DNA of 6,581 nucleotides from Cytophagaceae bacterium (GTDB lineage Bacteria; Bacteroidota; Bacteroidia; Cytophagales; Spirosomataceae), in NCBI GenBank assembly GCA_027485075.1, contig JAIXRT010000083.1:1-6581 (forward strand), in the 5' to 3' direction. This document shows, in pieces, positions 1 through 5,331 of the stretch; positions within the stretch are counted from its first letter, which is position 1; each line of letters opens with the position of its first letter. The notes under the pieces were generated by a model, which saw only the letters and a list, made by a program, of their open reading frames with translations, made no database searches and was not told the DNA's origin. The translations under genes and the position numbers were made by a program.

Positions 1-383
1 CCGGAAAATTCGGTTCCAGCCATCGGGTGGGTCGAAACAAATTGCGCACGTTTGGGATGATTTTTAAGCGCCTCGTAAACGGGTGTTTTGGTTGAGCCTA
101 CCTCAATCACGATTTGGCCAGGCTTCAATTGATCCAAAACATTTGGAATGATTTGAACTAAAATATCTACCGGTGTTGCGCAAACCAATATGTCTACACG
201 TTCAATGGCTTCGGTTAAGGGTAAAACTTCGTCAACTAACCGCAGGGAAAGTGCCTTGATCGCATGAGCCGGATTGGCTTCAATTCCAATAAGTTCTGAA
301 GCCCAACCCGATGCGCGCAAGCCTTTCGCGATGGATCCACCTATTAACCCAATTCCAATAATACCTACTTTCTTAGATTCCAT
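1..383 (-). CDS. tyrA: Prephenate dehydrogenase, N-terminal part (cut by window edge)
   Basis: Prephenate dehydrogenase catalyses NAD(P)-dependent oxidative decarboxylation of prephenate to 4-hydroxyphenylpyruvate, the committed tyrosine step, in the cytosol. The 127 visible codons show an N-terminal Rossmann nucleotide-binding fold: KVGIIGIGLIGGS (residues 5-17, GxGxxG at G10-G12-G15), then strands DILVCATP (64-71) and QIVIEVGSTK (90-99), and the family signature THPMAGTEFS (118-127) containing the conserved His119. The start ATG (383-381) lies inside the last codons of the aminotransferase, an 11-nt overlap that suggests translational coupling. The C-terminal dimerisation and catalytic half lies beyond the left edge, so I cannot tell whether the protein carries an ACT or chorismate mutase domain. 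Family assignment is firm; preference for prephenate over arogenate is inferred from the clade. Confidence 0.93.
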   Translation of the reverse strand, partial: MESKKVGIIGIGLIGGSIAKGLRASGWASELIGIEANPAHAIKALSLRLVDEVLPLTEAIERVDILVCATPVDILVQIIPNVLDQLKPGQIVIEVGSTKTPVYEALKNHPKRAQFVSTHPMAGTEFS

Positions 384-1548
384 TGCTGTGATTTTTAATG
401 CGATCTATCGCCGTTTGAAAAACCTCTTCTTTGGCACATAACGAAATGCGTACATACCCGTTACCCTGTGTGCCAAAAATCCCCCCAGGGGTAATAAAGA
501 CCGCATTTTCATCCAATACCTGGTCGGAGAGTGCATAGTCAGATTCAATGGATGCAGGCACGCGAGCCCAAACAAACATGCCTGTTTGTGCGGAATCATA
601 TACGCAATTCAATAATTCTAGTAATTCAAATACCTTCTTTTGTCGTGACTTATAGATTTCATTTTGACGCGCAAACCAGTGCGCATCTGCAGATAAAGCT
701 TTTACCGCCGCTTCTTGCAAGGGTAAAAACATGCCCGAATCCATGTTAGACTTGAATTTCAATACCGGCCCCAATAATTCCGCCCGACCGAATGCCGCAC
801 CGATGCGCCAACCGGCCATATTGTGGGATTTGGAAAGTGAATTTAATTCAATAGCTACGTCCTTCATGCCCGGCACGGCCAACATACTGATGGGATTATC
901 ATTCAAGATAAAACTGTATGGATTATCATTGACTAATAGTATGGAATGACGAATAGCAAAATCACGTAGTTTCGTAAAGAACGTCAAATCCGCCTTGGCG
1001 CCCGTGGGCATGTGCGGATAATTCACCCACATGATTTTCACTTTTGATAAATCTTGTTGGTCTAGTGCATCCAAATCCGGTAACCATCCATTCGCCTCCG
1101 TTAATTCATACGCTTGAACCGTTGCTCCAGCCAATGAACACGCTGCCTGGTAAGTTGGGTAGCCCGGATTCGGAATTAAGGTCACATCCCCAGCTTCCAA
1201 ATAAGCCATGGCGATGTGCATAATGCCTTCTTTGGAACCGATTAATGGTAATATTTCAGAAGCTGGATCCACTGTCACCCCGTAGTGTTTCGCATAAAAT
1301 GTAGCAAAAGCTTCACGTAAGGCAGGAATTCCTTGATACCCCTGATAGGCGTGATTGGCAGGATTAGCTGCGGACGCAGTCAATGCCTCGATTGTCTCCG
1401 TAGCAGGAGCGAGGTCTGGACTACCTATACCTAGGTTAATGACCGGAATACCGGCGGCGCGTAATGCAGCGATTTGCTTGAGTTTCGTGGAGAAATAGTA
1501 TTCCTCTACGGACTTTAAACGCGAAGCGGGTGAAATAGAAAAGCTCAT
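373..1548 (-). CDS. Class I/II PLP-dependent aminotransferase of the tyrosine operon
   Basis: Fold-type I aminotransferase of 391 residues when started at ATG 1548. Visible landmarks are the substrate-side loop INLGIGSPDLAP (37-48), YQGYQGIPALREA (68-80), the cofactor residue N176 in NYPHMPTG, D208 and Y211 in NDNPYS, the Schiff-base lysine K240 in NSLSKSHNMAGWR, and the carboxylate-binding arginine R367 in GYVRISL. It overlaps tyrA by 11 nt, so the likely role is transamination of 4-hydroxyphenylpyruvate to tyrosine (and perhaps phenylpyruvate to phenylalanine). That substrate is inferred from context, because the sequence also resembles LL-diaminopimelate- and alanine-type aminotransferases. 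I reject the longer start at 1596: its 16 extra codons only read through the hairpin and U-rich tail just upstream, while family-like sequence begins near SRLKSVEEYYF. There is no clear Shine-Dalgarno sequence. It is preceded by a tyrosine-codon leader and terminator. Confidence 0.93.
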   Translation of the reverse strand: MSFSISPASRLKSVEEYYFSTKLKQIAALRAAGIPVINLGIGSPDLAPATETIEALTASAANPANHAYQGYQGIPALREAFATFYAKHYGVTVDPASEILPLIGSKEGIMHIAMAYLEAGDVTLIPNPGYPTYQAACSLAGATVQAYELTEANGWLPDLDALDQQDLSKVKIMWVNYPHMPTGAKADLTFFTKLRDFAIRHSILLVNDNPYSFILNDNPISMLAVPGMKDVAIELNSLSKSHNMAGWRIGAAFGRAELLGPVLKFKSNMDSGMFLPLQEAAVKALSADAHWFARQNEIYKSRQKKVFELLELLNCVYDSAQTGMFVWARVPASIESDYALSDQVLDENAVFITPGGIFGTQGNGYVRISLCAKEEVFQTAIDRIKNHSNGI

Positions 1549-1577
1549 AAAATAAAAATGCCGACTCACAGGCCGGC
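1549..1577 (-). terminator. Attenuator-type intrinsic terminator before the aminotransferase
   Basis: On the minus strand GCCGGC (1577-1572) pairs with GTCGGC (1565-1560) as six continuous base pairs including one G-U, around the loop CTGTGA. It is followed at once by ATTTTTATTTT (1559-1549) and then the aminotransferase ATG at 1548. A GC-rich stem plus a U-rich run is the form of a factor-independent terminator. Its place between a tyrosine-rich mini-ORF and the structural genes suggests conditional termination. It would also end transcripts reading through from hemA-recX, since I see no good terminator directly after recX. The stem is short and the U-run is broken by one A, so strength needs measurement. 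Confidence 0.7.
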
Positions 1578-1612
1578 GAAAATAAGTTAACATCAAAAAC
1601 CTATCAAACCGG

Positions 1613-1640
1613 TTACGCGCAGACGTAATATCCTGCGTAA
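1613..1640 (-). other. Leader stem pairing Tyr codons with the stop-codon region (1:2-type hairpin)
   Basis: On the minus strand TTACGCAG (1640-1633), which covers a Tyr codon and the Ala-Gly linker, is complementary to CTGCG-CG-TAA (1622-1613): eight base pairs with a two-base bulge and a 10-nt loop. The 3' arm holds the last leader codons and the UAA stop. In classical attenuators such a 1:2 stem forms behind or without the ribosome and releases the terminator, and is disrupted when the ribosome stalls in segment 1. An identical 5' arm exists 15 nt upstream (1655-1648), so two mutually exclusive versions are possible. Confidence 0.5.
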
Positions 1641-1678
1641 TAATAACCTGCGTAATAAGTACTTGATTTGAAATCCAT
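1613..1678 (-). CDS. Tyrosine-rich leader peptide (21 aa)
   Basis: This short ORF starts at ATG 1678-1676 and stops at TAA 1615-1613. It encodes 21 residues, beginning MDFKSS and continuing TYYAGYYYAGYYVCA. Tyr occupies positions 8, 9, 12, 13, 14, 17 and 18, seven residues within eleven codons, using both TAT and TAC. It contains one Phe and no Trp. It lies directly upstream of a terminator hairpin and of an aminotransferase-tyrA operon, so its likely role is cis-acting: its translation senses Tyr-tRNA supply and the peptide itself probably has no function. The start codon lies only 4 nt after the proposed -7 box, so the transcript may be leaderless or nearly so, and no Shine-Dalgarno sequence is visible. 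Chance is an unlikely explanation given the match of codon, pathway, promoter and terminator, but translation has not been shown. Confidence 0.8.
   Translation of the reverse strand: MDFKSSTYYAGYYYAGYYVCA
1632..1658 (-). repeat. Two direct 12-bp repeats coding for the Tyr clusters
   Basis: The 12-mer CCTGCGTAATAA (plus strand) occurs at 1632-1643 and again at 1647-1658, a period of 15 bp or five codons. A third, diverged copy (CAGACGTAATA, 1620-1630) follows on the minus-strand reading path. Read on the minus strand each unit encodes Tyr-Tyr-Ala-Gly or a remnant of it. The in-frame period suggests the Tyr-codon array grew by short tandem duplication. Confidence 0.75.
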
Positions 1679-1682
1679 GGAC

Positions 1683-1713
1683 CAAAGGTATGAAAAAAAT
1701 GATTTTATGCAAA
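1683..1713 (-). promoter_or_regulatory. Bacteroidota-type promoter of the tyrosine leader/operon
   Basis: On the minus strand TTTG (1713-1710) is separated by 19 nt from TACCTTTG (1690-1683), a full match to the Bacteroidota primary-sigma consensus TTTG / TAnnTTTG with ideal spacing. The -33 element lies in the last codons of recX and its stop (1707-1705). Transcription should start a few bases after 1683, close to the leader-peptide ATG at 1678. It gives the aminotransferase-tyrA operon a start independent of hemA-recX. Confidence 0.7.
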
Positions 1714-2166
1714 TCCCTTCGGGAAAAGTCCTTTCAGAACTTGTGAAACGAGACTGGGCTCGAAGCCTTTGGACAAACCTGTCCGGTAACACTTTTGGTA
1801 TTTCTCGTTCGGAGTTCCTGATTTGAGCGAAGATGCTTTTTTTTCTAACAAGACTTTTAGGGCTTCTGAATAATCTGCTTCTGCAATTTCATCCCAATGT
1901 GCTTGTATGTCCGCATCTGAAATTCCTTTTTTACGTAATTCAAATTGAATTTTCCCGCGGCCCCACTTTTTCTGGTTGAATTTGGAGCGAATGAAAAGTC
2001 CGATGAATCTGTTTTCGTTGAGGTAGTTATTTTCTTGTAACCATTGGATATAAATCAAATGGTCAGCCTCCGAATCTAATTCCTGAATTTTTTGTTTGAT
2101 TTCTGATATACAGCGTTCCTGATAGGCGCAATAGCGGGCCAATTTAGTCAGTATTTCGCTGTCCAT
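1705..2166 (-). CDS. recX: RecX-family regulatory protein
   Basis: RecX proteins bind RecA filaments and limit recombinase and coprotease activity. This 153-residue protein has the family's usual size and its helical-repeat signatures: ARYCAYQERC (10-19), NYLNENRF (47-54), and KKWGRGKIQFELRKKGI (66-82), whose Lys-Trp-Gly core is typical of RecX. A more diverged third repeat follows, to KGFEPSLVSQVLKGL. I chose ATG 2166, four bases after the hemA stop. The longer start at 2214 would add a Ser/Thr/Asn-rich stretch that simply re-reads the hemA end in another frame. Close spacing suggests co-transcription with hemA; no recA is visible, and the pairing with a haem gene looks positional rather than functional. 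The 3' end carries the promoter of the next operon. Confidence 0.88.
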   Translation of the reverse strand: MDSEILTKLARYCAYQERCISEIKQKIQELDSEADHLIYIQWLQENNYLNENRFIGLFIRSKFNQKKWGRGKIQFELRKKGISDADIQAHWDEIAEADYSEALKVLLEKKASSLKSGTPNEKYQKCYRTGLSKGFEPSLVSQVLKGLFPKGFA

Positions 2167-2170
2167 AAGA

Positions 2171-3442
2171 TTAGGATTCGTGCTCTTCGAATTGCTCGAG
2201 GTTGAAGAGGTCATTCAATACATCCACCATCGTTTCGGAATCTCCACGTTTGCAAGCTGCTTTCAAATGAATGATCGGTTGCTTGATGATTTTTTGTACC
2301 AAAGAAGCTGTGATTTTTTCTAGTTTCTCCACTTCTTCTGCACTAAGACCTTTCAGGTGACGATTAATTTCTTCCTTCCGAATTTGTTCCAAAGCACCTT
2401 TTAATTTGTGAATGGTAGGTGAAACTTCCATTTCTTTGGACCAATCATTGAAGCTTTCGATACTTTCTTCAATGATAACGCGCACATCTGGGATGGATGC
2501 CATACGGGCAGCTAATGCCTCATCTGCACGTTCTTTCAGCGAATCGATGTTGTATAATAAGATACCTGATACTTTTTCAACGGCTTCTTCAATGCTCCGA
2601 GGAACGGATAAGTCGATGAAATATTTAAATGAAAGCAATTGCATGCCTTTCAATTTCTCTTGTGTAATGATAGGAGCATCTGTCCGTACAGAGGATATGA
2701 TAATGTCAGCTGCTTCTACTTCCTTGCACATATCTTCAAAAGGAGCCACACGGAAGTTTTTCCCTTGTGCCACGCGTTCAGCTTTTTCCAAAGTCCGATT
2801 CATCACCGTCACCTCAGCAAAATCTTTATCCTCTAAATTTTTACATACGTCAATTCCTATTTCACCCAGTCCTAAGATGAGGATTTTAGGTGTGGCGATC
2901 GCTTGAGCTAGTTCCTCAGCTAGGGCAACGGTGGCATATGAAACAGAAGCAGCTCCGTCGCGGAACGAGGTTTCTTGCGCAACACGTTTGTTAGAATAGA
3001 AAATGGTATGCATTAAGCGATGCAAATATGGCCCCGCCATATTCAGGTCGGCCGCCAATTGATACGCTTTTTTTATCTGGTTTGGAATCTGTAAATCACC
3101 TACCACTTTAGATTGTAAACCAGTGGCAACCTCAAAAAGGTGTTTCAAAGAATCGTTAGTTTCATCCATTTGGATGAAGTAATGCAAATAATCGCTGGTA
3201 TTTGTTAATCCTTTTTCGATTAGCAATGCCTTGATTAAGTCATTTGAAATAGATTCTTGGGAGGTGTAATATAGTTCTGTGCGGTTGCAGGTCGACACAA
3301 TCAATAATTCTTGAAGGCCGAATAAATCTTTACACTTGAGTGTAAATGCCCGACTTTCTTCCTCGCTCAATGCAACCATTTCCCGAATGGTGAGTGGTGC
3401 GCTGCGATGAGAAATACTTACTGACTTAAACGGTGTGATCAT
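2171..3442 (-). CDS. hemA: Glutamyl-tRNA reductase
   Basis: Glutamyl-tRNA reductase converts glutamyl-tRNA(Glu) to glutamate-1-semialdehyde with NADPH, the first step of C5 tetrapyrrole (haem) synthesis. The 423 residues match the family's full length. The N-terminal catalytic domain shows SISHRSAPL (9-17), the nucleophile Cys52 in STCNRTELY, and VVGDLQIPNQIKKAY (113-127), a diverged version of the usual GExQIxxQVK motif with Asp for Glu. The NADPH domain follows with ILILGLGEIG (187-196) and VMNRT (213-217). A charged helical C-terminal dimerisation region (about 315-423) ends in AACKRGD, which is typical. Start ATG 3442 is the natural family start (MITPFKSVSISHRSAP). It is probably the first gene of a hemA-recX unit, with its own promoter facing away from the SDR cluster. 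Confidence 0.96.
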   Translation of the reverse strand: MITPFKSVSISHRSAPLTIREMVALSEEESRAFTLKCKDLFGLQELLIVSTCNRTELYYTSQESISNDLIKALLIEKGLTNTSDYLHYFIQMDETNDSLKHLFEVATGLQSKVVGDLQIPNQIKKAYQLAADLNMAGPYLHRLMHTIFYSNKRVAQETSFRDGAASVSYATVALAEELAQAIATPKILILGLGEIGIDVCKNLEDKDFAEVTVMNRTLEKAERVAQGKNFRVAPFEDMCKEVEAADIIISSVRTDAPIITQEKLKGMQLLSFKYFIDLSVPRSIEEAVEKVSGILLYNIDSLKERADEALAARMASIPDVRVIIEESIESFNDWSKEMEVSPTIHKLKGALEQIRKEEINRHLKGLSAEEVEKLEKITASLVQKIIKQPIIHLKAACKRGDSETMVDVLNDLFNLEQFEEHES

Positions 3443-3469
3443 TCGATTATTCGTGCAAAAACTAGTTCA

Positions 3470-3502
3470 CAAAAGTACAACGCAAAAATTAAAATTTGAC
3501 AA
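3470..3502 (-). promoter_or_regulatory. Probable hemA promoter
   Basis: On the minus strand TTG (3502-3500) lies 22 nt from TACTTTTG (3477-3470), a full TAnnTTTG match. Spacing is at the long end of the Bacteroidota range. It would leave a 5' leader of about 20-25 nt before the hemA ATG at 3442, too short for a riboswitch. Confidence 0.55.
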
Positions 3503-3528
3503 GTCTTTGCAATAAAATCGTAATTTAG
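3495..3528 (+). promoter_or_regulatory. Probable promoter of the SDR-hydrolase-serine cluster
   Basis: TTTG (3495-3498) is followed after 22 nt by TAATTTAG (3521-3528), which matches TAnnTTTG at all but one fixed position. It would leave a leader of roughly 15-20 nt before the ATG at 3550. Its -33 box is almost back to back with that of the hemA promoter. Confidence 0.45.
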
Positions 3529-3549
3529 ATAAAGTTTAATTAGACGCAC

Positions 3550-4374
3550 ATGGACTTCAAAAACAAAACAGTTTTCATCACAGGTTCCTCTCGAGGTATC
3601 GGTTTAGAAATAGCTAAAAAATTAGCCTCATTAGGCGCAAACATTATTATCGCTGCCAAAACAGCTGAACCTCATCCCAAATTACAAGGGACTATTTTTT
3701 CCGCCGCCGCAGAGATTGAACGCTTAGGAGGTCGTGCCCTGCCTTGCATGGTCGACATTCGTGATGAAAATCAGGTTATTGAGGCGGTCAATCAAGCGGT
3801 GTCAACGTTCGGAGGGATCGATATTTTAATCAATAATGCCTCAGCCATTCAACTCACAGGAACGCTCGAAACCGAGATGAAACGATTTGATTTGATGCAT
3901 GGCGTTAATGCCCGTGGAACTTTTTTGGTTTCGAAAGCCTGCCTTCCCCATTTACTTAAGTCGGCAAATCCACACGTCCTAACCCTTTCACCACCATTAA
4001 ATTTTGAGGCGCGTTGGTTTCAACACCATGTCGCTTACTCGATGGCCAAATTTGGTATGTCGCTGGTAACCTTGGGCATGGCAGCAGAATTTAAAGGAAA
4101 AGTTGCTTTTAATTCACTCTGGCCGCGCACCATTATCGCCACTGCCGCAATTGAATTTGCGGTAGGTAATGCGGATATGATGCGGAATGCGCGTAAGCCG
4201 AGTATCATGGCGGATGCCGCAGCGGTCATTTTATCACGCGATCATAAGACATGTACGGGTCATTATTTTATCGATGATGCGGTCTTGGCCGAAGAAGGAA
4301 TAACTGACTTCAGCACGTATAAAGTGGATCCTACGGTGGATGATCGCTCTTTAATTCCAGACTTTTTTATTTAA
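3550..4374 (+). CDS. HSDL2-like short-chain dehydrogenase/reductase
   Basis: Classical-type SDR of 274 residues with an N-terminal Rossmann fold. The coenzyme motif TGSSRGIG (11-18) and NNAS (95-98) are intact, and the catalytic tetrad is visible as Asn120, Ser147 (in LTLSPP), Tyr163 and Lys167 (AYSMAKFG). Family-specific stretches, AAKTAEPHPKLQGTI (35-49), LSPPLNF (146-152), LWPRT (190-194) and the C-terminal PDFF, match the dehydrogenase domain of HSDL2 (hydroxysteroid dehydrogenase-like 2), whose substrate is poorly defined but linked to lipid metabolism. The C-terminal SCP2 lipid-binding domain of animal HSDL2 is absent. The stop codon TAA shares its last A with the ATG of the next gene, so the two are probably translationally coupled. 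Family assignment is strong; the reaction is not known. Confidence 0.9.
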   Translation: MDFKNKTVFITGSSRGIGLEIAKKLASLGANIIIAAKTAEPHPKLQGTIFSAAAEIERLGGRALPCMVDIRDENQVIEAVNQAVSTFGGIDILINNASAIQLTGTLETEMKRFDLMHGVNARGTFLVSKACLPHLLKSANPHVLTLSPPLNFEARWFQHHVAYSMAKFGMSLVTLGMAAEFKGKVAFNSLWPRTIIATAAIEFAVGNADMMRNARKPSIMADAAAVILSRDHKTCTGHYFIDDAVLAEEGITDFSTYKVDPTVDDRSLIPDFFI

Positions 4375-5327
4375 TGCATATTTACAAGCCTCCCATTTGG
4401 TTACCTGAAGGTCATACACAAAGTATTTACCCGGCACTTTTTCGGAAAATTCCAGACATGCTTCCGGAAACGGAGCGATTGGAATTACCAGATGGTGACT
4501 TTGTTGATTTAGATTGGTATATGCGCGGGGGTACGCTGTCACAAAAACCCTTAGTTATTGTGTCGCATGGATTGGAGGGGAGTAGTCGTCGACCGTATGT
4601 TACGGGATTGATCCGTGCATTGCCGAATTTTCATGCACTCGCATGGAATTACCGAAGCTGTTCAGGTGAGCCAAATCGAAATTTGCGCTTTTACCACAGT
4701 GGTGCGACTGATGATTTAGATCATGTGATTAACCACGCGATTTCGTTGGGTGTTCGCGATATCTACCTCGCAGGATTCAGTTTAGGTGGCAACTTGACAC
4801 TAAAATGGTTGGGGGAACAAGCGGAAAAAGCTTCAAAATTCATTCGAAAAGCTGTAGCATTTTCTGTACCTTTACACCTTTCCAGCAGTAGTCAGCAATT
4901 GACTCGCCGGGAAAACAGCCTCTACACACATCGCTTCTTACAAACGCTATTAGAAAAAGTGACTGAAAAGTCGGCCCGATATCCACAGGATATTACGCCG
5001 TCTATGCTTTCCGCTATTGGTAGCTTGTATGAATTTGATAATGTAATAACAGGCCCATTACATGGATTTAAGGATGCAGAGGACTATTATGAAAAAAATA
5101 GTTCCTTGTATTTCCTCGATCGTATTCGTGTTCCGACCCTCGTGGTGAATGCAAAAAACGATCCTTTTTTGTCGCAGGAATGTCTTCCTGAAGCGATTCA
5201 GTCTGATCATGTTCAGGTTGAGTTGCCTAAACAAGGAGGACATTGCGGGTTTTATCCTCGCAATTATCGAGGAGAAACGTGGTCCGAGCAACGGGCTGCC
5301 AGGTGGTTTAAGGAAATTGAAATTTGA
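4374..5327 (+). CDS. yheT: YheT-family alpha/beta hydrolase
   Basis: Alpha/beta hydrolase of the YheT/ABHD1-3 group, 317 residues, the usual length. The family N-terminus PPIWLPEGHTQSIYP (6-20) is present. The core shows the oxyanion-loop motif VIVSHGLEGSS (61-71), the nucleophile elbow AGFSLGGN (133-140, Ser136), the probable acid Asp263 in VVNAKNDPF, and the catalytic His290 in QGGHCGF. No signal peptide or membrane helix is evident, so it is probably cytosolic. Members act as carboxylesterases or lipases in general terms, but the natural substrate is unknown. The ATG overlaps the SDR stop by one base (TAATG) and the fused serine enzyme follows 4 nt after its TGA, so it sits mid-operon. Pairing with an HSDL2-like SDR hints at a lipid or acyl substrate, which is inference only. 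Confidence 0.9.
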   Translation: MHIYKPPIWLPEGHTQSIYPALFRKIPDMLPETERLELPDGDFVDLDWYMRGGTLSQKPLVIVSHGLEGSSRRPYVTGLIRALPNFHALAWNYRSCSGEPNRNLRFYHSGATDDLDHVINHAISLGVRDIYLAGFSLGGNLTLKWLGEQAEKASKFIRKAVAFSVPLHLSSSSQQLTRRENSLYTHRFLQTLLEKVTEKSARYPQDITPSMLSAIGSLYEFDNVITGPLHGFKDAEDYYEKNSSLYFLDRIRVPTLVVNAKNDPFLSQECLPEAIQSDHVQVELPKQGGHCGFYPRNYRGETWSEQRAARWFKEIEI

Positions 5328-5331
5328 TTAT

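Larger units (their letters stand above)
1549..1690 (-). promoter_or_regulatory. Tyrosine-codon transcription attenuator (whole leader region)
   Basis: In transcription order this leader has a promoter -7 box (1690-1683), a 21-codon ORF rich in Tyr codons (1678-1613), a stem joining the Tyr-codon region to the stop-codon region (1640-1613), a 35-nt spacer (1612-1578) and a terminator (1577-1549). This matches the layout of trp, his and phe attenuators. When charged tRNA-Tyr is scarce the ribosome would stall in the Tyr clusters, leaving downstream RNA free to oppose the terminator. When it is plentiful the ribosome would reach the stop codon and the terminator would form. Candidate antiterminator pairings are CCGGU (1612-1608) with GCCGG (1577-1573), or AUAGGUU (1604-1598) with GGCCUGU (1574-1568, three G-U pairs). 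Both are weaker than a textbook antiterminator. The layout is seen directly; the mechanism is inferred. Confidence 0.75.

Noticed and set aside
1549..1596. N-terminal extension of the aminotransferase by 16 codons to an ATG at 1596
   Set aside because: It reads through the GC-rich hairpin and U-rich tail, and the residues (MMLTYFRRPVSRHFYF) do not look like the family; ATG 1548 gives a natural N-terminus.
1549..1700. T-box or metabolite riboswitch as the explanation of the aminotransferase leader
   Set aside because: The roughly 130-nt leader is short for a T-box, I see no T-box core sequence, and a translated-looking Tyr-rich ORF fills its first half; ribosome-mediated attenuation explains it better.
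1714..1724. Small hairpin TCCC-TTC-GGGA near the end of recX as a recX terminator
   Set aside because: Only four base pairs, inside the coding region, and followed by just three U residues on the minus strand.
2167..2214. Longer recX start at 2214, overlapping hemA by 44 nt
   Set aside because: The added residues are a low-complexity Ser/Thr/Asn stretch produced by re-reading the hemA end in another frame; ATG 2166 gives the normal RecX length with a 4-nt gap.
2412..2906. Plus-strand ORF of 164 codons inside hemA
   Set aside because: It is an antisense shadow of a well-supported HemA frame with no recognisable domain; the other short ORFs at 405-599, 531-749, 731-949, 2639-2836, 4035-4229, 4351-4542, 5058-5291 and 6081-6263 are likewise shadows of real genes.
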